64,000 nt of DNA from Roseburia intestinalis L1-82. GTDB lineage: Bacteria; Bacillota; Clostridia; Lachnospirales; Lachnospiraceae. Below the pieces are notes generated by a model that was not told where the DNA came from, ran no database searches, and saw only the letters and a program-made list of their open reading frames with translations. Made by a program: the position numbers and the translations under genes. The DNA lies in the NCBI RefSeq assembly GCF_900537995.1, contig NZ_LR027880.1, positions 577,001 through 641,000 of the forward strand, written 5' to 3'. Positions 36,901-45,496 of this stretch are shown one piece after another; position 1 is the first letter of the stretch; each line of letters starts with the position of its first letter.

Positions 36901-38145
36901 GCAAAGGATGGATCCTGCACCGGAAAATGCGTATGATACCGGATATATGCTTGCTGTCTGCTATTTTCTGTATTCCATTGAAGAGAATAAGACAGAAAAA
37001 ACGCAGTTGTGGAAAGAATGTCTGAAATATTATAAGATGCTTGGAACAAATGAAATTGAGGAACATTGCGGTGATTTTCTTGTGGAATATATACAGAAAG
37101 AAACCTCTTCCATGGAGGAGGTTTTATCTGTAATAGACAGAGTCCGTGAATATGGAAAAAATAATATCAGAAAAACAATTCTCTGGAATGTCATAAAAAA
37201 ATATGAGGGAAAGAACCATTTTGAAAAGAATCAGATCATCTGCCTGATAAGGCTGGCGGAACTTTCGAAGGAATATCGTTGCAAAAATATAAAGGAAGGG
37301 TTAGAGCTATGCAACCAGGCACAGGATATATACAATAAATACGATCTGAATGATGCGTTTCTTCAAAGCCTTATTTATAAAACAAGGGAAGAACTTATGA
37401 ATGAGGGGAATTTTGATTATGAGCAGATCACGCAGATCAGGAAAATGTGTAACTACAGACTGTTAGCAGAAAAACAGATCGCGCAAAAAAAATATACACC
37501 GGAAGAACAGATTGAGATATGGAAGGAGGCTGCAAATCAGTATAGCTATATAGAAGATGGAGAAAAGGAAGAAGAGTGTCTTAAAGAAGCAATCAAAATA
37601 GCAGAAAAAACATGGGAAAAGATAGAAGCCAGCGAGTTCTGGACGGACTATTCGAGCATGCAGCATGATCTTGTCACATTAGAGATTGATAATGGAAAAT
37701 TAGAGACAGCAGAACAGAATCTTGCGCTGTTGTACGATAAGACAGCTGCGCATATTTTAGAAAAAAATGTCAAAGAGGATACAACGGATCACTATTGGGA
37801 TATAGATTATATTGCATTTAAATATGAGGATATAGCAAATATAAATGAAACAATCCGGATATATTTAGCAGCCTTGTATATCCTGCTTGAAAAAAAACAG
37901 ATTCCAAAATCCTGACAGACAGGCAAGACGGGATCGGACAGTTGTGCGTGGTACTGCAGCAGTTATTGGAAAAAGAATACGATTCAGATGTAACCAATTC
38001 GATCATAGAAGCGAAAAGGCATTTGCAGGAATTTTTGGAGGATACGGCTTATGACCAGGAGAGAGTTTTGCTTTTGCTGCAAAAAATAGCAGAAAAGTAT
38101 CAGTATAAGGATTTTGAATTTAAACATGACATAAGGCAAAAATAA
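33923..38145 (+). CDS. Kinase-like/STAND NTPase/helical-repeat fusion protein, split by a poly-A frameshift
   Basis: Residues about 15-300 form a protein-kinase-like domain: glycine loop GRGAGCIVYD, HLDIKPENVL catalytic loop near 164, DFDS in place of DFG, SAPEQ. The ATP-anchoring Lys position appears to be Arg (IRVRECYP). An NB-ARC/STAND module follows, with VGRQDDL, Walker A GIGGIGKTE at about 349 and Walker B LIIIDNFD. The C-terminal half is TPR-like helical repeats (NMSYAELAEEYENNGKEQEA and similar, quoted in part). The frame stops at 37915, but an A8 run (37888-37897) followed by the -1 frame gives a smooth helical continuation to 38145. GAGG 6 bases before the ATG at 33923 sets the start. 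It resembles regulatory or defence STAND proteins. Confidence 0.8.
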
Positions 38146-38183
38146 AAACTGCCACATCGGACAACCCGGTGTGGCAGTTTTTT
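38144..38183 (+). terminator. Terminator of the kinase/STAND gene
   Basis: AAAAACTGCCACA pairs perfectly with TGTGGCAGTTTTT, followed by further T. It lies directly behind the stop at 38145, supporting 38145 rather than 37915 as the true gene end. Confidence 0.9.
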
Positions 38184-38270
38184 AATCACTCTTACAAGTA
38201 AAAATAGCCGGTTTGGTAAAATGAGCCTGTAAACAAAAACAAGTCTTTAAGAAAAGAGAGGGCATACGTC

Positions 38271-38459
38271 ATGGAAACAGTTCTTTTAATCATTTATGCG
38301 GCAGCATCCTACTGGGCAACAAACAAGGTATTGTATGAGGGAAAAGTTGTATTTTACTCTTCCGCTTATGTGCATTACATGAAAAAATTTTTAATAGGAA
38401 TGATGTTTGGCTGGATACTGATTCCGATTGCGATTTTAAAATGCATTTTTTTCAAATAG
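38271..38459 (+). CDS. Small two-TM membrane protein
   Basis: This 62-residue protein has hydrophobic segments at about 4-17 and 40-60 and a basic middle part. GAGAGGG lies about 8 bases before the ATG. It is not recognised. It is the first of a series of short genes on the same strand behind the STAND gene terminator. Confidence 0.55.
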   Translation: METVLLIIYAAASYWATNKVLYEGKVVFYSSAYVHYMKKFLIGMMFGWILIPIAILKCIFFK

Positions 38460-38518
38460 ATTCGGGATTGGGAATAAGAGCAATCGCAAGATAACAGAAA
38501 AGAAGGAGTAAACAGATT

Positions 38519-38890
38519 ATGAAGCAGACAATCGAAGATAAACTGGTGAGTAAGGTAAGCAAAGGAAAATTAAATACAATCCACGTAAGCCGTGAAGAGA
38601 TGGCGGATCTGGTAGATCAGCATTTTATACAAAATGCGGAGACAGAAGAAGAGTACAAACAGATCTGGAAAGTCATAAAAAGAGGAATCCTTTTTGATAA
38701 AATGATTTATACAAAAGATGGAAACTATCAGATGCGCTCCTGCTCCAGCCAGGGCGGACACAGCCTGAGAAGAAACATATGGATCTATGATAAGACGGCA
38801 GACACCTTTTATCAGTATGATTATTGGTATGGGTTTTATGGAAAATTCAAAAAAATGGTGCGCAGTAAGTTGCAGGAAAAACAGAAATAA
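38519..38890 (+). CDS. Hypothetical soluble protein, unrecognised
   Basis: This 123-residue basic protein has an N-terminal helical part and an aromatic-rich C-terminal half (TFYQYDYWYGFYGKFKK). There is no signal, membrane segment or known motif. AAGGAG lies about 10 bases before the ATG. Its position in the small-gene series of the island suggests accessory origin. Confidence 0.65.
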   Translation: MKQTIEDKLVSKVSKGKLNTIHVSREEMADLVDQHFIQNAETEEEYKQIWKVIKRGILFDKMIYTKDGNYQMRSCSSQGGHSLRRNIWIYDKTADTFYQYDYWYGFYGKFKKMVRSKLQEKQK

Positions 38891-39063
38891 TAAAAATAGC
38901 GATACCCCAGGTTACAGTAGTGGCAGTTTGAACCCGTTACGGTTTAAACTGCTTTACCTGAAATTGTAATTTGCAAGTAAAAATTGCAATGTAATCTATA
39001 ACTGTAATTTGCAATGCAAACCCAATATAATGAAAGAAATATTTTATATGCGAGGTGATATGC

Positions 39064-39339
39064 TTGGAAATTATTGCGGAAGTTACTTCGGAAGATCTGG
39101 CTGGAGTATATAAGGAAGTGGCAGAAACGGTTGGCGTTGAAAATGCTTATAAAATATATAGTCATTTTAAAGGATTACAGTTAATGTTTCCGCTGAAATT
39201 TTATTCCAAGGAATACATAATGCAGCAAATCTGTTCCGAGTATAATGGGAAAAATGTACATGCTTTGGCAAGAAAATACGGGTATTCAGAGAGTAGGGTG
39301 AGGCAGATATTGAGGGAAGCAAAAGATGAGATTGTATAA
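39064..39339 (+). CDS. Mor-like transcription activator family protein
   Basis: This protein of about 91 residues has a central EVAETVGVENAYKIYSHFKG and a C-terminal helix-turn-helix (ALARKYGYSESRVRQILREA), the layout of the Mor (Mu middle operon regulator) family found in phages and integrated elements. GAGGTG stands 6 bases before a TTG at 39064; the alternative GTG at 39055 overlaps that ribosome site. It sits directly ahead of the DUF697-like operon and may activate it. Confidence 0.75.
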   Translation: MEIIAEVTSEDLAGVYKEVAETVGVENAYKIYSHFKGLQLMFPLKFYSKEYIMQQICSEYNGKNVHALARKYGYSESRVRQILREAKDEIV

Positions 39340-39381
39340 AATTTTAAATTTTATATAAGGCAAAACGAGGGAGGAAGAAAT

Positions 39382-39843
39382 ATGAGCAAATCAAAAGTGA
39401 ACATGCCAAAAGAATTGAAAAGGAAATGCAGTATAATCATTCATTCAGCGACTGGTGCATCGACAGTGGCAGGACTTATACCGATACCAATGTCTGATGC
39501 AATACCTATCACAGCAGCACAGATAGGTATGATTATAAAAATAGGTGACTTATTCGATATCTCTTTGTCAGAAGCAGCGGCAAAATCAATTGCTGGAGTT
39601 GCATTAACACAACAAGCGGGACGTTCCGTTGCTTCAGGATTTTTAAAAATGATTCCGGGAGTTGGCACGTTAATAGGTGGAATGATAAGTGGAGCTACGG
39701 CTGCGGTATTAACGGAATTTTTAGGATGGGTAGTAGCTGATGACTTTTTCAGAATGTCACAAGGTGAAGATCCGGAAAATATTGTAGAAGTTGCCAGTGA
39801 ATTAAAAGGTTCATTTCAAGATGTAAGATTAAAAAAAGAATGA
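39382..39843 (+). CDS. DUF697-like protein with Gly/Ala-rich hydrophobic segments
   Basis: This 153-residue protein has segments IIIHSATGASTVAGLIPIP, TAAQIGMIIKIGDLF, SIAGVALTQQAGRSVA and MIPGVGTLIGGMISGATAA, matching the DUF697/YcjF-type helical membrane-associated domain, usually fused to or beside dynamin-like GTPases. No GTPase domain is present here. GGGAGGAAG precedes the ATG. It is followed by two tiny genes and a two-TM protein on the same strand, possibly a complex of unknown function. Confidence 0.7.
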   Translation: MSKSKVNMPKELKRKCSIIIHSATGASTVAGLIPIPMSDAIPITAAQIGMIIKIGDLFDISLSEAAAKSIAGVALTQQAGRSVASGFLKMIPGVGTLIGGMISGATAAVLTEFLGWVVADDFFRMSQGEDPENIVEVASELKGSFQDVRLKKE

Positions 39844-39862
39844 AGTAAGGGAAAGGTGTAAT

Positions 39863-40033
39863 ATGGCTGATAAAAAAACGAGAAAAACAAGAAGTGACTG
39901 TACGGTAGGTACATTTGAAAAGAAACATGGACTTCCGCCGGGAACTTTTCGTAATAGTAATGGACGGGATACCAGATCCGATAAAAGAATAGGAACAATC
40001 CGCAAAGAACATAGTGAAAATAAAAAGAGATAG
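39863..40033 (+). CDS. Small basic protein (56 aa)
   Basis: This ORF starts MADKKTRKTRSDCTVGTFEK, continues with HGLPPGTFRNSNGRDTRSDK and ends ENKKR. AAAGGTG lies before the ATG, 20 bases behind the DUF697-like gene. It is highly charged and hydrophilic, so it may be nucleic-acid binding. It is not recognised. Confidence 0.6.
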   Translation: MADKKTRKTRSDCTVGTFEKKHGLPPGTFRNSNGRDTRSDKRIGTIRKEHSENKKR

Positions 40034-40070
40034 GTGTAATAAAAATATACTTTATGGGAGATGGAAAATT

Positions 40071-40451
40071 ATGTTTGGAAAAAAGAAAAATAATATCAAT
40101 AAAGTTGTGGTCAGTTCAAAAGAAGAATTAAAGACAGCAATTAAACGTAAGGAGCCATATATTGAAGTTCAGGGGGATCTGGCAAAGAAGATGAAATGGA
40201 TGGGGAAACTTTCATCGGTAAAAATCGCTGCAATCATAGCATTACTAACATCGTTAGCAGCAGTGCCGGGAGGTGGCGTATTAACTGTTAGTGCATTAAC
40301 TGCAGGAGGAGTTGTAGAGGCAGCAGAAGCTAATGTCGCAATTTATGTAATAAGTATATTAGGAATAGCTACCATTATTGGAATATTTAGAGGATATAAT
40401 GTAGAAGTTGAAACAGGTAAAGTGTCGCTTAGACTTAAGGCAGGAGCCTAA
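40071..40451 (+). CDS. Two-TM protein of the DUF697-like gene cluster
   Basis: This 126-residue protein has a basic N terminus (MFGKKKNNINK), a short soluble stretch (KRKEPYIEVQGDLAKKMKW) and two hydrophobic segments (about 50-80 Gly/Ala-rich, 88-105), ending in a soluble strand region. GGGAG lies upstream of the ATG at 40071. It is not recognised; its segments resemble those of the DUF697-like neighbour in composition. Confidence 0.65.
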   Translation: MFGKKKNNINKVVVSSKEELKTAIKRKEPYIEVQGDLAKKMKWMGKLSSVKIAAIIALLTSLAAVPGGGVLTVSALTAGGVVEAAEANVAIYVISILGIATIIGIFRGYNVEVETGKVSLRLKAGA

Positions 40452-40467
40452 TAGAAAAGGGAAAAAG

Positions 40468-40632
40468 ATGAAACAAGGTAAAATAATCCAGGAACCTGAA
40501 TATTTAAGAAACAGATGCCCGTTTTGTTATGAGAAATTGGGAATGAAAGAGAACTGGAAGCGAAAAATAAAAAAGGTTTGTTATTGTCCTAATTGCCACA
40601 AAAAAATAGACGAAAGATTTTTAGTTTACTAA
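40468..40632 (+). CDS. Small zinc-ribbon protein
   Basis: This 54-residue protein carries CPFC and CPNC knuckles 22 residues apart, a single zinc ribbon between basic segments. AAAAGGG lies before the ATG. It is the last gene of the small-gene series before a bidirectional terminator. Function unknown. Confidence 0.6.
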   Translation: MKQGKIIQEPEYLRNRCPFCYEKLGMKENWKRKIKKVCYCPNCHKKIDERFLVY

Positions 40633-40636
40633 ACAG

Positions 40637-40677
40637 AAAAATACCGGAGTTCCATGAAAAGGAGCCCCGGTATTTTT
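40637..40677. terminator. Bidirectional terminator
   Basis: AAAAATACCGG pairs with CCGGTATTTTT around an inner imperfect stem. Located between the convergent zinc-ribbon gene (+) and the PBP gene (-), it has T runs in both directions. Confidence 0.85.
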
Positions 40678-40692
40678 CTGTTTTATGAGTGA

Positions 40693-43482
40693 TCATCCGC
40701 CATTTCCGTCGGAGTTGTTGTCTCCGCTGGAATTATCCGTACCACCGGTATTGGCAGGAGTATTATCAGAACTGCCTCCGCCGGAATTATCTGTACCGCC
40801 GGTATCGGCAGGAGTGCTATCAGAATTATCCCCGCCGGAATTATTAGCAGGCGGCTGTGTCTGCTGTGTATTGTCGGCAGGAGCCTGTGTGCCGCCGGAA
40901 GTATCATTATTTACACCTGGAACTGCGGAGAAAGCAGAAGTTCCCTGGTAGGTGGAATTTCCTTCGTTGTGCATTGTACAGGTATTATTCTTAAAATCAT
41001 CCGTCAGAAGATATGGAGTATCCTCTGTTCCAACCGTTCCGCCAATGACGAATACTCTGGAGGAAATGGAATCTGCCGGGCAGTAACCACCGGCAAGCTG
41101 ACCGGAAGCATTGCAGATATTTGCAACGATATGATGGTCACAATATTCGGTAGGCTGTGTACCTTCAGCAAAATATTCGGTATAGACCTGGCTGCCGCGT
41201 GGATCCGCATCACAGACACCGGCGATTGCAAGTTTTCCGGATTCCTTGCAGACCTGGGCTGTAACGATCCCGGATGGCTTTGTGAAATCCTGATATTCCA
41301 GATTTTCGTGGATGCGGCTCATAACCGCTTTCCAGATTTTCTTTGGATAAGTGGTCTGACCGCCGGATTGTGGCGAGTTATCATCAAATCCACCCCATAC
41401 AACACAGGTATAATATGGTGTGAAGCCGGCAAACAATGCATCACGGTTTTTGGTTGTTGTACCGGATTTTCCGGCCTGGGCCATAGAGCTTCCAAAGTAA
41501 GCCGGGGTACCGGTTCCCTGAGTCATAACGTCTTTCATGGCATCGGTTAAAAGCCATGCGGTAGTGTCTTTTAAGACGGTGTGTGAGACAGGTTCAGTAT
41601 TGTCGATCAGTACATTTCCATCATGATCTAAAATTTTAGTGTAGAATTTTGGCTTGATGTAAGTCCCACTGTTGGCGATCGTTGCATAAGCAGCCGTAAG
41701 CTCTAAGTTGGTAACACCATGTGTCAGACCGCCAAGTGCTAAAGTCTCATTGGAACTCTCATCCAGACCGACGGTTGTGATGCCGAAATCGCAGATATAA
41801 TCATATCCGAGGGATGGACCAATCTGTGCTAACGTTTTTACGGTAACGATATTGATGGAGTTAGTGATTGCCTCACGCAGTGTTGTGAAACCGCGATAAC
41901 GGTTGTCATAGTTGTTAACGGCACCACCCTGACCACTGCCGTAATTGTATGGTGCATCATCCTGAACGGAGGCAAGGGTAAGACCACCGGCATCGAGTGC
42001 TGGCGCATATGCGGCAATGATCTTAAAAGTAGATCCCGGCTGTCTTGTGGTATCTGCTGCACGGTTTAAAGTCTTGTTGGCGGTTTTGTCTCCACGTCCG
42101 CCGACTAATGCTTTGACATTTCCGGTACTCTGATCAATGATCGTAAGAGCTGCCTGCGGCTGAAGCGTGTAGGTAACGGTTTCACTTCCATTTACGATCG
42201 TATCACCGTCTTTCATGATGTCAGTTTTGTACTGTTCAATTGCAGCAGCTGCCTCTTCTTCGGAGTTAAAGTTGATCGAAAAACTCTTGTTGGAAGACTG
42301 ATAATAGGAAAGCATCGTCTGTTCACTGTAATTCGATATGGAACTGTCGGCAGAGCGGACAGATAAACGATAGGAAAACGATACTTTCGGCGCAGTCGGA
42401 TAATTGTCCAGATTATTCACTTCATCATCACAGATCGCCTGAATTTCCGGATCCTGTGTAGAGTAGATCGTAAGTCCACCCTGATAAAGTGCTTTGTAAG
42501 CCTGCGTCTCAGTGTAGCCTTTCTGCTCCACCAGATCCTGGATGACCTGATCTGTCAGTTCATCAACAAAATAAGAATTAATGCTGTTGGTTTCAGATTC
42601 AATGTTGACGAGCTGGATGCGGTCGTAAACATTGTCTGCAACAGCTTCATCGTATTCTTCCTGCGAGATATAACCCTGGTCTTTCATGTTGTTAAGCACT
42701 TTCATGCGGCGCTTGGAATTTTCCTGCGGATTGGTAATCGGGTTATATTTGGAAGGATTCTGGGTAATGGCGGCTAAGACTGCACATTCTGATAAAGTAA
42801 GATCAGAAACGTCTTTGCCAAAATAACGTTCCGAGGCGACACCGACACCTAAAGTATTTTGTCCGAGGTTGATCGCATTCAGATAATTTTCCAGAATCCA
42901 GTCCTTGTCCACCACTTTTTCTAACTGCAGGGCGAGATACTGCTCCTGGAACTTTCGTTCAAACTTGTCAGCCATGGAAGATTCGCTTGTCCAACTGGTA
43001 AAGACGGTATTTTTCAAAAGCTGCTGCGTGATGGTACTGGCACCCTCCGAGAAATGAAAACCGGATGCGACACCTTTTACGCCGGCACGAATGATACCTG
43101 TTACATCGATACCGTTGTGCTCGTAAAAACGTTCGTCTTCGATGGCAACGAATGCATGCTGCAGATTCTTTGGTATCTCATCGATCGTAACGGCGCGCCG
43201 GTTAGAACCCGATGCAACCAATGTGGCAGTCTGGTTGCCATTTGCATCTAAAACCGTGGATAAGAAACCGGTAGGAGTGGCAACAATATCATCGATCGTT
43301 GGAGCTGAGGCGATGATTCCGCGAATGACTCCAACACCGGAGCAGGCGCCGATTACCATGACGGCAAATACACATACAAGCAGCGACTTACAAAAAATCA
43401 CATAAAACTTTTTGCGAATCATGGTACTTTTGGAAGTTAATTCTTTTTCGCGCTTTTGCGTACTTTTCTTTCCATAATTCAT
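40693..43482 (-). CDS. Class A penicillin-binding protein (PBP1a-type)
   Basis: This bifunctional peptidoglycan glycosyltransferase/transpeptidase has 929 residues. A cytoplasmic basic tail precedes one TM (about 24-45). The GT51 domain carries AIEDERFYEHNGIDV and ASTITQQLLKN. The transpeptidase domain has RQPGSTFK (SxxK), a SIN-type motif in TNSINIVTV and KSGTT in AGKSGTTTKN. The C-terminal tail (about 860-929) is Gly/Asn/Ser/Thr-rich with 18-residue repeats encoded by two 54-bp units. AGGAG lies 8 bases before the ATG. It is transcribed alone. Confidence 0.95.
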   Translation of the reverse strand: MNYGKKSTQKREKELTSKSTMIRKKFYVIFCKSLLVCVFAVMVIGACSGVGVIRGIIASAPTIDDIVATPTGFLSTVLDANGNQTATLVASGSNRRAVTIDEIPKNLQHAFVAIEDERFYEHNGIDVTGIIRAGVKGVASGFHFSEGASTITQQLLKNTVFTSWTSESSMADKFERKFQEQYLALQLEKVVDKDWILENYLNAINLGQNTLGVGVASERYFGKDVSDLTLSECAVLAAITQNPSKYNPITNPQENSKRRMKVLNNMKDQGYISQEEYDEAVADNVYDRIQLVNIESETNSINSYFVDELTDQVIQDLVEQKGYTETQAYKALYQGGLTIYSTQDPEIQAICDDEVNNLDNYPTAPKVSFSYRLSVRSADSSISNYSEQTMLSYYQSSNKSFSINFNSEEEAAAAIEQYKTDIMKDGDTIVNGSETVTYTLQPQAALTIIDQSTGNVKALVGGRGDKTANKTLNRAADTTRQPGSTFKIIAAYAPALDAGGLTLASVQDDAPYNYGSGQGGAVNNYDNRYRGFTTLREAITNSINIVTVKTLAQIGPSLGYDYICDFGITTVGLDESSNETLALGGLTHGVTNLELTAAYATIANSGTYIKPKFYTKILDHDGNVLIDNTEPVSHTVLKDTTAWLLTDAMKDVMTQGTGTPAYFGSSMAQAGKSGTTTKNRDALFAGFTPYYTCVVWGGFDDNSPQSGGQTTYPKKIWKAVMSRIHENLEYQDFTKPSGIVTAQVCKESGKLAIAGVCDADPRGSQVYTEYFAEGTQPTEYCDHHIVANICNASGQLAGGYCPADSISSRVFVIGGTVGTEDTPYLLTDDFKNNTCTMHNEGNSTYQGTSAFSAVPGVNNDTSGGTQAPADNTQQTQPPANNSGGDNSDSTPADTGGTDNSGGGSSDNTPANTGGTDNSSGDNNSDGNGG
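40724..40831. repeat. Two 54-bp tandem repeats in the PBP C-terminal tail
   Basis: Units 40724-40777 and 40778-40831 are both built on CCGCYGGAATTATCYGTACC and continue in register, with a third partial unit from 40832. They encode 18-residue Gly/Asn/Asp/Ser repeats. Confidence 0.85.
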
Positions 43483-43758
43483 GTTAGGTCTCCTTTTTTG
43501 TAATAAAAATAAGGTATGAAATTATAATCCTTTTTATAATCAAAATGAACCATCTTCATATTATAGCAAAGAAATGTGTCGGAATAAAGGAAAAACTGAA
43601 AATACAGGTGTTCTTCATTTATTTTTAAGAATTGAATTTCAAAAAAAAACATGATACCATAGGAACACGCGAAGAATCAGAGATGAAAATATACCTATTT
43701 ATATGTAGAAATATCTGACTGATAAAATATAAAAAGTTTTGTGACGAGAGGAATGAGT
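43483..43758. other. Divergent PBP/YigZ intergenic region
   Basis: AT-rich and gene-free. A minus-strand TATAAT (43565-43560) could serve the PBP gene but its -35 (TTTATT) is weak. No other structure is seen. Confidence 0.4.
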
Positions 43759-44397
43759 ATGAAAACAGTATATTCCGGTGGAGAGGCAGAAATTGTAGAA
43801 AAAAAATCAAGATTTATTGCAACGGTGCGTCCGGTTTCTTCAGAAGAAGAAGCAGTTGCATTTATTGCAGAGATGAAAAAGAAATACTGGGATGCCAGAC
43901 ATAACTGCTCTGCTTTTGTCATTGGAGACAGACAGGAGATGAGCCGCTGCTCGGATGACGGGGAACCGGCACAGACAGCGGGAAGACCGATGCTTGATGT
44001 ATTGCTGCGGGAAGATATCCACAATGTGGCTGTGGTCGTCACAAGATATTTTGGCGGAGTACTCCTTGGAACAGGCGGACTTGTGCGTGCATATCAGAAA
44101 TCAGTCCAGGAAGGACTTGCGGCAAGCGTCATTATTGATAAAAAGGAAGGACGCAGACTGTCAGTGGGAACCGATTATACCGGACTTGGGAAATTACAGT
44201 ATCTGGTTGCACAAAACGGGCTGACACTCATCGACACCGTTTATACCGAAAAAGTGGAGCTGCTTCTCATGGTTCCTTCTGAGATGCAGGAGCAGACCGA
44301 AAAAGAAATTATCGAGGCAACCAATGGAAAAGCTGATATTTCCTGGGGTGAAATGGTATTATATGCAATGGTTGAAGGAAAATTGCAAATTTTTTAA
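43759..44397 (+). CDS. YigZ/IMPACT (UPF0029) family protein
   Basis: This 212-residue cytoplasmic protein contains KKSRFIATV, the signature RHNCSAFVIGD, SRCSDDGEPAQTAGRP and VVVTRYFGGVLLGTGGLVRAY, which define the N-terminal IMPACT domain, and a C-terminal DUF1949 domain. The E. coli relative is linked to translation. Starts at 43741 (GTG) and 43753 overlap the GAGAGG ribosome site, so ATG 43759 is used. Confidence 0.92.
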   Translation: MKTVYSGGEAEIVEKKSRFIATVRPVSSEEEAVAFIAEMKKKYWDARHNCSAFVIGDRQEMSRCSDDGEPAQTAGRPMLDVLLREDIHNVAVVVTRYFGGVLLGTGGLVRAYQKSVQEGLAASVIIDKKEGRRLSVGTDYTGLGKLQYLVAQNGLTLIDTVYTEKVELLLMVPSEMQEQTEKEIIEATNGKADISWGEMVLYAMVEGKLQIF

Positions 44398-44416
44398 AAT
44401 TTTTTCAAAAAACAGT

Positions 44417-44445
44417 TGACATTTTTATTTCACTCATATATAATA
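44417..44445 (+). promoter_or_regulatory. Consensus promoter of tRNA-Gln
   Basis: Perfect TTGACA (44417-44422), 17-base spacer, perfect TATAAT (44440-44445). Confidence 0.92.
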
Positions 44446-44488
44446 GCTATTGTTGACGGCGTGAAACGCTGAAAACAAAATAACACAA

Positions 44489-44560
44489 AGGGCTATCGCC
44501 AAACGGTAAGGCAACGGACTCTGACTCCGTCATTTCAAGGTTCGAATCCTTGTAGCCCTG
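44489..44560 (+). tRNA. tRNA-Gln (anticodon CTG)
   Basis: Acceptor AGGGCTA/TAGCCCT, D-arm with AAACGGTAAGGC, anticodon stem ACGGA/TCCGT with loop CTCTGAC (anticodon CTG), T-arm AGGTTCGAATCCT and discriminator G. CCA is not encoded. Confidence 0.95.
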
Positions 44561-44569
44561 CTAATGAGA

Positions 44570-44604
44570 CCTCAGCAGTGAGAAACTGCTGAGGTTATTT
44601 TTTT
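44570..44604 (+). terminator. Terminator of tRNA-Gln
   Basis: CCTCAGCAGT pairs perfectly with ACTGCTGAGG around GAGAA, followed by TTATTTTTTT. Confidence 0.92.
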
Positions 44605-44750
44605 GCCCGGGGAGGCGCAACAGCCAGTGGTCACAGACAGAAAATTTCGAATATCCCTACCATAACTCAGAAAAATGTGGTAGCATAACAAAAGAACAAA
44701 AACAGTAAAGCAGTTATGGACGTTTCAAATACCCGGAATCGAGGCATCGT

Positions 44751-45494
44751 ATGTATAGTTTTAGCAACCGTGTGCGTTACAGTGAAGTAAATAGTGAAAA
44801 GGAACTGACGTTACCGTCATTATTGGATTATCTGCAGGATTGTTGTACGTTTGAGTCAGAGGATTTTGGAGTAGGTGTGGATTATCTTGCAAAAGAACAG
44901 GTGGCATGGATCTTATCTTCCTGGGAAATCAAAGTTTACCGATATCCGCAGATGGGACAGCATATTAAGGTCAGTACATGGCCGTATGCATTCCGTGGAT
45001 TTTATGGGTACCGGAACTTCCGCATTGAGGGAGAAGATGGAGAAATATTTGCAGAGGCAAACTCGGTGTGGGTATTTATGGACACTGAGGAAATGCGCCC
45101 GGCACGGGTATCGGAACGGATGCAAGAAGTTTATATACCGGAGATCAGGGATGAAATACCGGGAGAATGGGCAGATCGTAAGATCAGTTTACCGGATGAG
45201 GCAGTGCAAAAAAGTGTCGAAAAGGAACCGGTACGTGTTTCCCGTTTTTACATTGATACAAACCATCATATGAATAATGGAAAATACATTCTGGTGGCGG
45301 AGGAATATCTGCCGGAACAGGTTTTTGTCTGTGGACTTCGTGCGGAGTATCGTAAAGCTGCAATGTTAGGAGATATGCTGTATCCGGTTGTCACGATGGA
45401 AGAAAAACAGATTACAGTTACTTTGGCAGATGAAAAAGGGGCGTCATATGCCATCATCTGCTTTCAGATTCAGAAAAAAGAAAGGCAATCATAA
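44751..45494 (+). CDS. Acyl-[acyl-carrier-protein] thioesterase
   Basis: This FatA/FatB-like hotdog thioesterase (247 residues) releases fatty acids from ACP. The two hotdog halves show the RVRYSEVNSEKEL start, WILSSWEIKVYRYP, FYGYRNFRI and the active-site region FYIDTNHHMNNGKY with the conserved Asn-His. GAGG lies before the ATG. It ends 2 bases before the next gene and is probably co-transcribed with it. Confidence 0.92.
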   Translation: MYSFSNRVRYSEVNSEKELTLPSLLDYLQDCCTFESEDFGVGVDYLAKEQVAWILSSWEIKVYRYPQMGQHIKVSTWPYAFRGFYGYRNFRIEGEDGEIFAEANSVWVFMDTEEMRPARVSERMQEVYIPEIRDEIPGEWADRKISLPDEAVQKSVEKEPVRVSRFYIDTNHHMNNGKYILVAEEYLPEQVFVCGLRAEYRKAAMLGDMLYPVVTMEEKQITVTLADEKGASYAIICFQIQKKERQS

Positions 45495-45496
45495 AA

